Shown: positions 36,077 to 47,950, counted from the first letter of the stretch. The stretch is 64,000 bases of DNA from Leucobacter exalbidus (GCF_017834145.1 NZ_JAFIDA010000001.1:2976001-3040000), one strand, 5' to 3'. Notes: generated from the sequence alone by a model not told the origin. Made by a program: numbers and translations.

Positions 36077-37330
36077 ATGCCTACAAATATTTTCAAGTTG
36101 GATTCCAACAAGCGATTCGTTGACCAAGAGAAGCTGGGCCACAACCGGTGGCACCCCGAGATTCCGCCGGTCGCCACTGTGAAACCCGGCGACAGCTTTC
36201 GTGTCGACTGTCGCGAATGGTTTGACGGTGCCATCAAGAACGATGACTCCGCACAAGACATTCTCGATGCCCCGCTGCTCACCGTGCACACCCTCAGTGG
36301 CCCGTTTCGGGTTGAGGGGGCGCAGCCTGGCGACCTGCTGATCGTCGATATTCTCGACGTCGGCCCGATCCCGCAAGAGGACTCGGGCCCGCTCGCGGGT
36401 CAGGGTTGGGGCTACACCGGCATTTTTGCCAAGCGCAACGGTGGCAGCTTCCTCACCGATCAGTTCCCCGACGCCTACAAGGCGGTGTGGGATTTCAGCG
36501 GCCAGACCGCCACCTCGCGCCACGTACCCGGCGTCTCGTTCACCGGCATTATTCACCCGGGCCTGATGGGCACCGCCCCGTCAGCTGGGCTGCTCGCGAC
36601 CTGGAACAACCGCGAGGGTGCGCTGATCGCCACCGACCCCGACCGGGTGCCCCCGCTGGCGCTGCCGCCCGAGGCAGAGCACGCCATTTTGGGTGGGCTG
36701 GCGAGAGACCAGTGGGCCCGCGTGGGCTCAGAGGCGGCGCGCACGGCGCCCCCGCGTGAGAACGGCGGTAACCAAGACATCAAGAACTTCACGAAGGGTT
36801 CGCGTGTCTTCTACCCCGTCTTTGTCGACGGGGCCAACCTGTCGGTGGGCGACCTGCACTTCTCGCAGGGTGACGGTGAGATCACCTTCTGTGGCGCAAT
36901 CGAGATGGGCGGCTTCATCGACCTGCGGGTCGATCTCATCAAGGGCGGCATGGAGACCTACGGGGTGTCTGAAAATGCCATCTTCATGCCGGGCAACGTT
37001 GAGCCGCAGTACAGCGAGTGGCTGGCCTTCTCTGGTACCTCGGTGACGCTCGACGGCGAGCAGAAGTATCTCGACTCGCACCTGTCGTATCAGCGGGCCT
37101 GCCTGCACGCGATCGACTACCTCACGAAGTTTGGGTACAGCCCCGAGCAGGCGTATCTGCTGCTCGGTGCCGCCCCCATTGAGGGGCGCCTGTCGGGCGT
37201 CGTCGATATTCCCAACTCGTGTTCGACGGTCTACCTGCCGACGGCGATCTTCGACGTCGACCTGCGGCCATCGTCGAGCGGCCCTGCACAGATCGACCCG
37301 GGGATTGGAGCACCCCGGGCCAACGCATAA
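36077..37330 (+). CDS. fmdA: Formamidase (acetamidase/formamidase family)
   Basis: A 417-residue zinc/acetamidase-fold enzyme hydrolysing formamide to formate and ammonia. It has HNRWHPEIPPVATVKPGDSF near 27-46, SGPFRVEGAQPGDLL, FTGIIHPGLMGTAPS, and the GGFIDLRVDLIKGGMETYG segment near 276-294; the C-terminus SGVVDIPNSCSTVYLPTAIF is typical. Length and motifs equal the Methylophilus FmdA type. It is preceded by GAAAGG. The downstream convergent FdhF and FdhD could use the formate. Confidence 0.96.
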   Translation: MPTNIFKLDSNKRFVDQEKLGHNRWHPEIPPVATVKPGDSFRVDCREWFDGAIKNDDSAQDILDAPLLTVHTLSGPFRVEGAQPGDLLIVDILDVGPIPQEDSGPLAGQGWGYTGIFAKRNGGSFLTDQFPDAYKAVWDFSGQTATSRHVPGVSFTGIIHPGLMGTAPSAGLLATWNNREGALIATDPDRVPPLALPPEAEHAILGGLARDQWARVGSEAARTAPPRENGGNQDIKNFTKGSRVFYPVFVDGANLSVGDLHFSQGDGEITFCGAIEMGGFIDLRVDLIKGGMETYGVSENAIFMPGNVEPQYSEWLAFSGTSVTLDGEQKYLDSHLSYQRACLHAIDYLTKFGYSPEQAYLLLGAAPIEGRLSGVVDIPNSCSTVYLPTAIFDVDLRPSSSGPAQIDPGIGAPRANA

Positions 37331-37339
37331 CGCGTCACA

Positions 37340-37383
37340 CACCAACGCCTCCCTGCATCGTGAGATGCGGGGAGGCGTTGGTG
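37340..37383. terminator. Bidirectional hairpin between fmdA and the FdhF gene
   Basis: CACCAACGCCTCCC-T-GCATC pairs with GATGC-G-GGGAGGCGTTGGTG around GTGA, with one mismatch. There is no clear T run. Confidence 0.75.
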
Positions 37384-37436
37384 TGTGGCTGGCCGGCTGG
37401 GCGATGTACCGAAGGGTGCTGCGGCCGGCCGGGGCG

Positions 37437-39757
<2,321 letters not shown>

Positions 39758-39761
<4 letters not shown>

Positions 39762-40648
39762 GACATGCCTGCTTTCGAGAGCGGGGTGGCGGCGGGGAGA
39801 TCCGCCTGAGGAGTGGAGTCATTGGTGATGCGATCCGGGCGTGAATAAATCACCATGGAGGGGCCGCGCAAGAAACCCACGAGCGTGAGGCCTGCGTCTT
39901 CGGCGAGGTCGGCGGCGAGCGACGACGGGGCCGACACCGCCGCGAGCATCGGGATACCGGCCATGATGGCCTTCTGCGTCAGTTCGAAGCTTGCGCGGCC
40001 CGACACCATCAGTACACACGAGCGGCCGGGTAGCTTGCCGTTCATGAGCGCCCAGCCCACGACCTTGTCGACGGCGTTGTGGCGGCCGACGTCTTCGCGA
40101 ATCACGAGCAGCTCGCCCGTGGCGCCGTCAAACAGCGCGGCGGCGTGGAGCCCACCGGTGCGGTCAAAGGCCGCCTGCTGGGCGCGCAGGGCGTCTGGGA
40201 AGGTGGTGAGGAGGGCCGCGTCGATGGTGAGTGGGTCACTAGTCACCTCGAACTTCGAGCTGGTGTGCACGTCTTCGATCGACGACTTGCCGCACAGCCC
40301 GCACGCACTCGTGGTGGTGAAATTGCGCGCGAGGCTCGGATCGGGCGGCGTGACGCCCGGCGCTAAACGCAGATCAAGCACGTTGTACGTGTTGCCCTCA
40401 TCTGAGGTGGCGCCCGCGCAGTAGCGCGCGGTCAGCAGCTCATCGGGGGCGGTAATAACTCCCTCAGATACCAAGAACCCCGAGGCGAGTTCGACGTCAT
40501 ACCCCGGGGTGCGCATGGTGACGACATAAGAGGAACCGTCGAGGCGCATCTCGAGCGGTTCCTCTACAGCCAGAAAATCGGCGCGGCGCGACGAATCGGC
40601 CCCAACAGTGAGGCGAGTGACTCGGCGGCGAGCTGCGATTCTAGACAC
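39758..40648 (-). CDS. fdhD: Formate dehydrogenase accessory sulfurtransferase FdhD
   Basis: A 296-residue FdhD. It delivers sulphur to the molybdenum cofactor of formate dehydrogenases. The active-site loop CGLCGK (about 116-121) holds both cysteines; LASGFLVSEGVI, REDVGRHNAVDKVVGWAL and VSGRASFELTQKAIMAGIPMLAAVSAPSS are the conserved blocks. Start is GTG at 40648. It is upstream of, and translationally coupled to, the FdhF/YdeP gene. Confidence 0.96.
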
Positions 40649-40691
40649 ACCTCTTGGATACCACTGATACCTGAGAGACGCAAACGAATCG

Positions 40692-41891
40692 CTAGTTGCC
40701 GAGCGCCTTCTGGAAGGCCTGCGAGTAACGGTTATCTTCCTCAGACGTGAGCGAGCGCATGTCGAAGATGCGGCTCGACATCTCTTCGTCGGGGAAAATC
40801 AGGGTGTTGGTCGCGAGCTCGGGGTTGATCTTTTCCATCGCCTCGCGGGCACCGGCGACCGGCGTCACGTACTGCACGTACTCGGCGACCTGGGCGGCCA
40901 CCTCGGGCTCGTAGTAGTAGTTCACGAGCTCATGCACCTGGTCGGTGGCGTCGGTGGCGAGCGGCATGCAGAACGAATCGATGAAGAGCGGGGCGCCCGC
41001 CTCGGGCACCACAAACTTCCATACCTCTTCGCCCTCTTCGTCATTGAGCATTGCAATATCGCCAGACCAGCACATGCCGGCGAGCACATCGCCCTTCTGC
41101 AGGTCTTGTGTGTACGAGTTGCCCTTGACGTTGAACACCTGGCGATCGCGCAGCTGCTTCTTCACGACCTCGAGGGCCGCGTTGAACTCGTCTTCGCCCC
41201 AGTCACCGGTGATGTCGACGCCCTGCTCGAGCATCAGCAGTCCGATGGTGTCGCCCTGCTCGCTCAATAGGCTGACCTTGCCCTTGAGATCGGGGCGCCA
41301 CAGATCGGCGACCGTTTCGACTCCCTGCGGGTAGAGCTGGGTGTTGTAGCACAGCCCGGTCATGCCGGCTTGGTAGGGGATCGACGACTGGCGATCCGGA
41401 TCAAAGGATGCGTGCTGCACCATTTCGATCATGTTGCCGTTCACATTGGGCAGCAGTGAGCGGTCGAACTTTTGCAGCTGACCGAGTTCGAACGGCCGCA
41501 CGAGTGACGAATCGGTGAGGCAGAACACGTCGTAGCCGGTGTCTTGCTCGAGCTTGAGCTGATCCTTGATTTTGGCGAGGAACGTGTTGTTATCGTCGAC
41601 GTCTTCGAAGTACTCGACCGAAATGTTGGTCTTCTCCATGAACGCGTCGAGCGAGAGCATGCTGCCCGTTTCCTCGTCGTAATCGAGGTAGTAGGTCCAG
41701 TTGGCCCAGCGCAGATTGCCGGCTGAGCCATCGCCCGGGCCACCAGATCCGGCGCAGGCGCTGAGGGCGCCGGTGCCCAGTAGGGCCGCGCCCAGTGCGC
41801 CGCCGCGCAGTAACTGCCTGCGGCCGAGCTGCGCGGAACGGATGCGATTGACCAGTTCAAGAACGATGGGCTCTTGCGAACGGGGCGACAT
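40692..41891 (-). CDS. Polyamine-type ABC substrate-binding lipoprotein (orphan)
   Basis: A 399-residue extracellular solute-binding protein of the PotD/PotF group. The N-terminus has GRRQLLRG, a short membrane segment and the lipobox LSAC, so a lipoprotein, perhaps Tat-exported. NWTYYLDYDEETGSMLSLDAFMEK and GNSYTQDLQKGDVLAGMCWSGDI are shared nearly word for word with the binding protein at 48843. AAGGGAGGAAAC before the ATG at 41891 decides the start. No transporter subunits adjoin it; it stands 43 bases after fdhD's start on the same strand and probably feeds the ABC importer 9 kb away. Confidence 0.9.
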   Translation of the reverse strand: MSPRSQEPIVLELVNRIRSAQLGRRQLLRGGALGAALLGTGALSACAGSGGPGDGSAGNLRWANWTYYLDYDEETGSMLSLDAFMEKTNISVEYFEDVDDNNTFLAKIKDQLKLEQDTGYDVFCLTDSSLVRPFELGQLQKFDRSLLPNVNGNMIEMVQHASFDPDRQSSIPYQAGMTGLCYNTQLYPQGVETVADLWRPDLKGKVSLLSEQGDTIGLLMLEQGVDITGDWGEDEFNAALEVVKKQLRDRQVFNVKGNSYTQDLQKGDVLAGMCWSGDIAMLNDEEGEEVWKFVVPEAGAPLFIDSFCMPLATDATDQVHELVNYYYEPEVAAQVAEYVQYVTPVAGAREAMEKINPELATNTLIFPDEEMSSRIFDMRSLTSEEDNRYSQAFQKALGN

Positions 41892-42083
41892 GTTTCCTCC
41901 CTTGGAAACGACGAACGACGTTGTTGTCATTCATCATGACACACTCGCTGATCGAAAGGGAGGGTGTCGCCCCGAACCGTTACGTTCTGGGTCGTTATGG
42001 TCCCGGCTGATGGTGGGTTAGGTTGCGGAAACTCTCACAGCGGGCTCGCTAAGAACGCTGAGGAGCGCGTCCAAAGTTCAGAG

Positions 42084-42305
42084 CTAAAAATCGGGAATCA
42101 ATCCAGCTACTGCTCCAATTGGAAACAAAATTCCCGGAATCAGAAAACCCCAACCGGTACGACTCAATCTTGACAAACGTTGTCCTAAAGATATCTTTTT
42201 GCCGTTCTTTTTGTTCACTTTCGGAGGCATCTCAACATAGACGATGAACAAACTAAAAGCCCCGAGTATGAGCCAAAGAATGGGACTATCTAGGAAATCA
42301 AGCAT
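42084..42305 (-). CDS. Small AT-richer membrane protein (73 aa)
   Basis: A 73-residue frame with two hydrophobic stretches (about 7-25 and 52-70) and a basic middle (KVNKKNGKKISLGQRLSRLSR). It begins 11 bases after the stop of the inositol phosphatase gene on the same strand, behind AGGTCAG. The base composition is clearly AT-richer than its neighbours and uses A/T-ending codons, pointing to recent acquisition or an orphan gene. I do not recognise the family. Confidence 0.5.
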   Translation of the reverse strand: MLDFLDSPILWLILGAFSLFIVYVEMPPKVNKKNGKKISLGQRLSRLSRTGWGFLIPGILFPIGAVAGLIPDF

Positions 42306-42316
42306 TATCTGACCTG

Positions 42317-43144
42317 CTACGCCCCGAGCACCTGCGTGCGCAGCGTGTGCACGAGACCCGCGTCGCCCACAAACATGAAGGGTTCACCAGGGGCCTGGTT
42401 GTCGTGCGCTCCGATGATGGTGACGCCGGCCTCGGTGGCGATGAGCACGCCAGCGGCGTAGTCCCACGGCTGCAGGCCAATCTCGTAGTACGCGTCGACG
42501 CGGCCGCACGCGACCATGCACAGGTCGTTCGCGGCCGAACCCAGGCGGCGAATATCGCGCACCTGGGGGAGGAGACGGTGCGCGATCTCGCCCTGCATGG
42601 TGCGCCGTTCGACGGTGTAACCGAAGCCGGTCGCCACAAGCGACGTCGCGAGATCGGTGTTGCCGGTGGGAGTGATCGGCGAGCCGTTGAGACGAGCACC
42701 ACCGCCCTCAAATGCCTCGAACATTTCGTCGGAGCTGGGGTTGTAGACGGCGCCCGCGATCGCGCGTCGGCCGTCGGCATACGCGGTCGCGTCGGCGACG
42801 GTGGCCGCGATGCTCACGGTGTACATCGGCAGGTTGTAGAGGTAATTGACCGTGCCATCGATCGGGTCTACGACCCAGGTGATGCCGGTCGTGCCCTCGA
42901 TGCCCGTGCCCTCTTCGCCGACCACGCCGTCATTGGGGCGTGCTTCGCGCAGTGCCTCGGTGATGATGCGCTCGGCCTCGCGGTCGGCCTCGGTGACGAT
43001 ATCGACCGCGCTCGACTTTGCGGCTGCGACGTCAACCCCGCGGGCGCGCAGCTCGTGAATGCGGGCACCAACGGTGCGGGCGATGGTGGTCGCGATGAGT
43101 GCGAGGGACTCGGGGGAGGCGTCATATGCGGGCTGAACAGTCAT
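42317..43144 (-). CDS. Inositol monophosphatase family protein
   Basis: A 275-residue Mg-dependent phosphatase. Metal-site motifs are intact: GEEGTG (about 77-82), WVVDPIDGTVNYLYNLP (about 90-106), and the C-terminal QPWDYAAGVLIATEAGV. It may act on inositol phosphate, histidinol phosphate or fructose bisphosphate; the sequence does not decide. It lies between a hairpin (after the ammonium transporter) and a small membrane ORF. Confidence 0.93.
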   Translation of the reverse strand: MTVQPAYDASPESLALIATTIARTVGARIHELRARGVDVAAAKSSAVDIVTEADREAERIITEALREARPNDGVVGEEGTGIEGTTGITWVVDPIDGTVNYLYNLPMYTVSIAATVADATAYADGRRAIAGAVYNPSSDEMFEAFEGGGARLNGSPITPTGNTDLATSLVATGFGYTVERRTMQGEIAHRLLPQVRDIRRLGSAANDLCMVACGRVDAYYEIGLQPWDYAAGVLIATEAGVTIIGAHDNQAPGEPFMFVGDAGLVHTLRTQVLGA

Positions 43145-43167
43145 GCCAAGAGCCTATCTCGCACGCA

Positions 43168-43205
43168 TTTCGGGGCGGAACCAAGTTGCTGGTTCCGCCC
43201 CGAAA
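43168..43205 (-). terminator. Hairpin after the ammonium transporter gene
   Basis: A perfect 16-bp stem TTTCGGGGCGGAACCA / complement around AGTTGC, in the gap downstream of amt. Confidence 0.85.
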
Positions 43206-43317
43206 AGTGGTGCGGTATTGCGGTGTTGCGTAGAACCGTGCTGTGCTGCGCCGGTGAAACCCAGCACGGTCGCTTGGACGCATCAGCGTGGTGATGCGAT
43301 GTTATGTGGTGAGTGAG

Positions 43318-44550
43318 CTAGCGCAGCGCAGCCTGCGCCTCCTCGGCGGGCGTGGCGTAGGCGTACGCTTCTTCACCGTGGTGCAGTGCATCAATGCCCT
43401 CTTCCTCAACGGTCTGGGGGACGCGGAGGCCGGTTAGGGCCTTCACTCCCAGCGCGATGATGAGGGAGACCACGAAGGAGTAGACGGCTACGGCCACTAC
43501 CGAGATGGCCTGGACCAACAGCAGTCCGCCATTGCCGCCGGTGAAGAGGCCGTCATCGAAGGCGAAGAAGCCGAGGTAGAGCGAACCAATCACACCGGCG
43601 ACCAGGTGCAGGCCGACCACGTCGAGCGAATCGTCGTAACCGAGGCGGTACTTCCAATCGATGGCGTAGGCGCAAGCGAAGCCAGCGACGAGCCCGAGCA
43701 GCAGTGCCCACAGCGGTGACAGGTTCGCGGCCGAGGGGGTGATGGCCACGAGGCCGGCGACGGCACCCGAGGCGGCGCCGATGACACCGGGCTTCTTGCC
43801 GCGCATCACATCGATGATGATCCAGCCGACGATGCCAGCTGCGGGAGCGCCGAGGGTGTTGATGAGAATGAGGCCAGCCTCACCGGTCTCGGTGGCGAGG
43901 CCCGAGTTGAAACCAATCCACCCAAACCACAGCAGCGCCGCACCAATCGTGACGAGGGGGATGCTGTGGGGCTTGTGGGATCCGGGACCAAACCCGATGC
44001 GCTTGCCCACGACGATCGCAAGCGCCAGGGCAGCTGCGCCAGCATTGATGTGGATCACGGTACCGCCGGCGAGGTCGATGACCTCGGGCAAGCCCAGGGA
44101 GGAGCCGAGAGTTTGAATCCAGCCGCCGCCCCACACCCATGCGGCGACGGGGAAGTAGACGAAGGTCGACCAGACGCCCGTGAACAGCACCCACGAACCG
44201 AGGCCGACGCGATCGGCGATCGCACCCGAGATGAGCGCGGCGGTGATCATGGCGAACACGGCGCCGAAGCCGATACCAATGAAGTCGGCGGGATCGGTGT
44301 TGAGGAGGCCGAAGTCTTTAAACGGGCTGCCGGCGAAGCCGCTCTCGCCGGGAGCGAAGTAGTTCATGCTGTAACCGAAGAGGATCCAGAGCACCCCAAC
44401 GACGCCCATGGCGCTGAGACTGAAGAGCATCATGTTGACGACGGAGCGCACACGCACGAGGCCGCCGTAGAAGAGCGCGAGGCCCGGGGTCATGATGAGA
44501 ACGAGTGCGGTGCTCGCAAGCATCCACACATCTTGCGGAGTGAGTTCCAT
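43318..44550 (-). CDS. amt: Ammonium transporter (Amt family)
   Basis: A 410-residue channel with eleven helices. LASTALVLIMTPGLALFYGGLVRVRSVVNMM at the N-terminus carries the family signature; DLAGGTVIHINAGAAALALAIVVGKR has the first pore His, and GLHLVAGVIGSLYLG the second. I chose ATG at 44550 (MELTPQDVW); another ATG six codons upstream at 44568 is possible. It moves ammonia/ammonium across the membrane. No GlnK gene follows, unlike many amt operons. Confidence 0.95.
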   Translation of the reverse strand: MELTPQDVWMLASTALVLIMTPGLALFYGGLVRVRSVVNMMLFSLSAMGVVGVLWILFGYSMNYFAPGESGFAGSPFKDFGLLNTDPADFIGIGFGAVFAMITAALISGAIADRVGLGSWVLFTGVWSTFVYFPVAAWVWGGGWIQTLGSSLGLPEVIDLAGGTVIHINAGAAALALAIVVGKRIGFGPGSHKPHSIPLVTIGAALLWFGWIGFNSGLATETGEAGLILINTLGAPAAGIVGWIIIDVMRGKKPGVIGAASGAVAGLVAITPSAANLSPLWALLLGLVAGFACAYAIDWKYRLGYDDSLDVVGLHLVAGVIGSLYLGFFAFDDGLFTGGNGGLLLVQAISVVAVAVYSFVVSLIIALGVKALTGLRVPQTVEEEGIDALHHGEEAYAYATPAEEAQAALR

Positions 44551-44841
44551 GAGTTGTTTACCGCCCATTCTCTCGGAAGAAGCCGAGATTGATTCCGTAA
44601 AACCAGTGTGCGGGAGCGGTGTTTCGCAGGCGTCTCTCTGCCGTATCGTCGGCGTCACAATTGTGTTTCGTGTTGGCGACAGCGGATGCTCCTGTGGTCG
44701 GGGTGGGCCATCTCGGGCGGGAAACGTGCGGTTGCGTGCCAGAAATGATAGGGTTGCAAGGTTGCCGTGTAAACGGCCGCGGATTAAGAGAGCCCCAGCA
44801 TCCCGCTGACGGCGCCGCGCAGCAATTGAAAGGGGATCCCT

Positions 44842-45111
44842 ATGGCACTGGAAGCAACTGTCAAGCAGGCGATCATCGATGAGTACGCAACCAAGCCCGG
44901 CGACACCGGTTCCCCCGAGGTTCAGGTCGCAATGCTCACGCAGCGCATCAAGGACCTGACCGAGCACCTCAAGGAGCACAAGCACGATCACCACTCACGT
45001 CGTGGTCTGCTGCTGCTCGTTGGCCAGCGTCGCCGCCTCCTTGGCTACCTCGCAAAGGTAGACATTGCACGTTACCGTACGCTCATCGAGCGTCTCGGCC
45101 TGCGCCGCTAA
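44842..45111 (+). CDS. rpsO: 30S ribosomal protein S15
   Basis: An 89-residue S15, full length, beginning [29 protein letters not shown] and with the 16S-binding [25 protein letters not shown]. It binds the three-way junction of helices 20-22 in 16S rRNA. GGGGATCC lies upstream of the ATG. The usual downstream pnp gene is absent; a terminator follows. Confidence 0.98.
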   Translation: MALEATVKQAIIDEYATKPGDTGSPEVQVAMLTQRIKDLTEHLKEHKHDHHSRRGLLLLVGQRRRLLGYLAKVDIARYRTLIERLGLRR

Positions 45112-45143
45112 GTTGCTGCGAACTCGGTAATTACCGAACGCTG

Positions 45144-45176
45144 AACGCCTCTCACCTTCGGGTGAGGGGCGTTTTT
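45144..45176 (+). terminator. Rho-independent terminator after rpsO
   Basis: AACGCCTCTCACC pairs with GGTGAGGGGCGTT (one mismatch) around TTCG and is followed by TTTTG. Confidence 0.95.
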
Positions 45177-45219
45177 GTGCGTGCGGGGGTGTTTGGGGCG
45201 GGTTTTGCGTGGAATTCGC

Positions 45220-45301
45220 GCAGCAACTCCGGAACATTTAGTAACTCCGGAGCCCCGGCGCTAGTTTCGTCCGTAATTACTGCAAGCTCCTGAGTTGCTG
45301 C
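45220..45301. repeat. Nested repeats upstream of the DUF559 gene
   Basis: In the 321-base gap after rpsO, GCAGCAACTC (45220-45229) and its exact complement (45292-45301) enclose two direct copies of AACTCCGGA (45225-45233, 45243-45251). The palindrome CTCCGGAG within them recurs at 46462-46469 after the gene. I see no other feature in the gap. Confidence 0.6.
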
Positions 45302-45432
45302 ATGGCTTGGGAGGCCTGCCGCGCTGTCTCGACGAGGCGCTCACAGCCTGCCTTCGCTGACAATTCAGTCATGCTTTCTGCTTTGCGTGGGGATAACCCG
45401 CATGCAGGTGCGGGGTGCGCGAGCATGGCAGT

Positions 45433-46257
45433 ATGCAAGTGGAAACTGTTCTCAAGCGAAATGGTGCTCTGGCGCCCTCGCGGGTGGTGCTCGATGAAGG
45501 GTTCAGCTACGCCCGATTAAGACAGCTGTGCGCGGAGCATAAGCTCGTGCGGGTGAGGCGGGGCTGGCTCGCGGCCCCCGACGCGGCGCCGGAGTTGGTC
45601 CTTGCCGCCCAACACTCGGGAGTGCTGACGTGCGTGACACAAGCCCGGCGTCTCGGGCTCTGGACTACTTCCGCAGAGCAGACGGTGCACCTGCGGCTTG
45701 ATCCCCAGGCCAAACGCCCGAGCGATCAGAGGCTGCGTTTGCATTGGAACAAGCCGATTGTTCCGCGTGACCCACATCGGTTGGAAGACTCTTTGGTAGA
45801 CATGTTGGCGATGGTGGCAAGGTGCTTGCCAGCTGAGGACGCACTGGCCGTGTGGAATTCTGCGCTGAACAAAGGACTCACCGAGATATCTGAGTTACAA
45901 CGGGTGCCATTCACCGGGCGGGCGAAGGACCTGCTTAGGGAAGTTGAGCCGTATTCAGACTCGGGGCTCGAGACCTACGTGAAACGACGCCTGAAGCGGT
46001 TTCGATTACAGATTCGTGCGCAAATATGGGTGCTTGGGCACTGCGTCGATTTGCTTGTGGGGGAGCGCCTCATCGTGCAAATTGATGGCGGCACTCATGT
46101 GGGTCAGCAACGCACCTCGGACATTGCACACGATGCGCGGCTCGCGCTCAACGGATACACCGTGATGCGTGTGGGATACGACCAGGTGATGCGGCAATGG
46201 CCATCGGTGCAGGATCTCATTCTGCGTGCGGTGGCGCAGGGGCTTCACCGTGCGTGA
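45433..46257 (+). CDS. AbiEi-like N-terminus plus DUF559 nuclease-fold protein
   Basis: A 274-residue protein. Residues about 1-60 resemble the winged-helix N-terminal domain of AbiEi-type antitoxins (FSYARLRQLCAEHKLVRVRRGWLA). The C-terminal third is DUF559, a Vsr/restriction-like fold: VLGHCVDLLVGERLIVQIDGGTHVG followed by DIAHDARLALNGYTVMRVGYDQVM, with Asp and Glu/Asp residues placed as in that fold. No toxin gene is adjacent. Such proteins are common as single genes in Microbacteriaceae and their function is unknown. ATG 45433 fits the family start. Codon bias is slightly weaker than that of housekeeping genes. Confidence 0.8.
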   Translation: MQVETVLKRNGALAPSRVVLDEGFSYARLRQLCAEHKLVRVRRGWLAAPDAAPELVLAAQHSGVLTCVTQARRLGLWTTSAEQTVHLRLDPQAKRPSDQRLRLHWNKPIVPRDPHRLEDSLVDMLAMVARCLPAEDALAVWNSALNKGLTEISELQRVPFTGRAKDLLREVEPYSDSGLETYVKRRLKRFRLQIRAQIWVLGHCVDLLVGERLIVQIDGGTHVGQQRTSDIAHDARLALNGYTVMRVGYDQVMRQWPSVQDLILRAVAQGLHRA

Positions 46258-46506
46258 ACCCTGCTGCTGGCGTGCGGGGAATGCGCTGTATCGGCTGGGG
46301 TGTGCACATGCGTTGCCGTGAGCGTTGCGCCGCTGAGAGGCGCATGCAGCTGAGCAAAGAAATGCTTGTGGAGCTACAGCGTGATCCGGAGCTATCGCTA
46401 CAACCGGAGCTTTGAGTAAAACCGGAAGAATATGCGGGCGGGGCTCCGATATAATTGAGTTCTCCGGAGTGAGTGGGCAGCGGGGCACCCCACCCACCCC
46501 AGAAAC

Positions 46507-46546
46507 AAGTAATGGCCTCCCCGCCGAAGCGAAGAGGCCATTACTT
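46507..46546 (-). terminator. Terminator of the aminotransferase gene
   Basis: AAGTAATGGCCTC and GAGGCCATTACTT form a perfect 13-bp stem just past the stop. The rest of 46258-46506 holds no gene that I can support. Confidence 0.85.
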
Positions 46547-46555
46547 ATGCGATCG

Positions 46556-47950
46556 TTAGATCTTCGACGAAGCGTCCTTCAGGACGCTGCGCAGGATGCC
46601 GCCGATTTCAGCGAACTGCTCCGGACCAATGGTCAACGGGGGAGCAAGCTGGATAACGGGGTCTCCACGGTCGTCAGCGCGGCAGTAGAGGCCGGCCTCC
46701 CACAGTGCGGGTGAGAGGTAATCGCGCAGCAGGCGATCCGACTCTTCAGCGTTGAACGTCTCCTTGGTGGCCTTGTCCTTGACAAGCTCGATACCGAAGA
46801 AGTAGCCCTCGCCACGAACGTCACCGACGATGTCGATGTCGAGCAGCTTCTCGAGCTCGGCACGGAACAGCGGGCTGTTCTCGCGCACGCGGCCGTTGAG
46901 GTCCTCTTCCTCGAAGATGTCGAGGTTCTCGAGGGCCGCAGCAGCTGCCGCCGGGTGACCAGCGAACGTGAAGCCGTGGTAGAAGGTGTTCTCGACCGAG
47001 TTGAACGGCTCCGATACCTTGTCCGAGACGATCATCGCGCCGAGGGGAACGTAACCTGAGGTCAGGCCCTTCGCCGAGGTGATGATGTCGGGCTCGTAAC
47101 CGAGAGCCTTCGACGCGAAGAAGTCGCCAACGCGGCCGTAGGCGCAGATGACCTCATCCGACACGAGCAGTACGTCGTACTGGTCGCAGATCTCGCGCAC
47201 GCGCTTGAAGTATCCGGGGGGCGGCGGGAAGCAACCGCCCGAGTTCTGTACCGGCTCGAGGAAGACGGCAGCAACGGTGTCTTCGCCCTCGAAGAGGATG
47301 GCCTCCTCAATGCGGTTTGCAGCCCACTGGCCGAAGGCCTCGATGTCGTTCGAGGGTGCGCCCATCTCGTTGGCACGGTAGAAGTTCGTGTTCGGAACGC
47401 GGTGACCACCGGGAGTCAAGGGCTCGTAGAACTTCTTCATGTCGGGGATGCCGGTGATCGCCAGGGCGCCCTGAGGGGTGCCGTGGTAAGCAACTGCACG
47501 CGAGATGACCTTGTGCTTCATCGGACGACCCTGGATCTTCCAGTAGTGCTTCGCCAGCTTGAAGGCAGACTCAACGGCTTCGCCGCCGCCGGTGGTGAAG
47601 AACACCTTGTTCATCTGACCGGGAGCGTAGCCAGCGAGGCGCTCCGACAGCTCTACTGCTGCGGGGTGCGCGTACGACCAGATCGGCATGAAGTCGAGCT
47701 GCTTCATCTGCTTTGCAGCAGCCTGAACGATGCGGTCGCGGCCGTGGCCAGCGTTGACCACGAAGAGACCTGAAAGGCCATCGATGTACTGCTTGCCTGC
47801 AGCATCGTAGATGTGGTGTCCCTCGGCACGGGTGACGACGGGGATGCCGTCATCAAGTACCTTGCGGTTGGTGAAGTGCGGCCACATGTGCTTCTTGGCC
47901 GAGGCCTGAAGGGCGGCGGTGTCTACCGCGGCTGCTGGATCAAATGACAT
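46556..47950 (-). CDS. Class III (omega) aminotransferase, probably putrescine/polyamine transaminase
   Basis: A 464-residue fold type I PLP enzyme. FFTTGGGEAVESAFKLAKHYW (about 115-135), AYHGTPQGALAITG, LLVSDEVICAYGRVG (the PLP-contacting Asp) and TSAKGLTSGYVPLGAM with the PLP lysine (about 285) are all present. It is labelled aspartate aminotransferase family by similarity but belongs to the omega-transaminases that use putrescine, GABA or diamines. The adjacent Lrp regulator and polyamine importer support putrescine:pyruvate transamination, as in SpuC. It lies two bases downstream of the Lrp gene. Confidence 0.9.
   Translation of the reverse strand: MSFDPAAAVDTAALQASAKKHMWPHFTNRKVLDDGIPVVTRAEGHHIYDAAGKQYIDGLSGLFVVNAGHGRDRIVQAAAKQMKQLDFMPIWSYAHPAAVELSERLAGYAPGQMNKVFFTTGGGEAVESAFKLAKHYWKIQGRPMKHKVISRAVAYHGTPQGALAITGIPDMKKFYEPLTPGGHRVPNTNFYRANEMGAPSNDIEAFGQWAANRIEEAILFEGEDTVAAVFLEPVQNSGGCFPPPPGYFKRVREICDQYDVLLVSDEVICAYGRVGDFFASKALGYEPDIITSAKGLTSGYVPLGAMIVSDKVSEPFNSVENTFYHGFTFAGHPAAAAAALENLDIFEEEDLNGRVRENSPLFRAELEKLLDIDIVGDVRGEGYFFGIELVKDKATKETFNAEESDRLLRDYLSPALWEAGLYCRADDRGDPVIQLAPPLTIGPEQFAEIGGILRSVLKDASSKI

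Noticed and set aside
45433..46257. Complete AbiE-type toxin-antitoxin system
   Set aside because: Only an AbiEi-like N-terminus is present, joined to DUF559; no nucleotidyltransferase toxin gene is adjacent.
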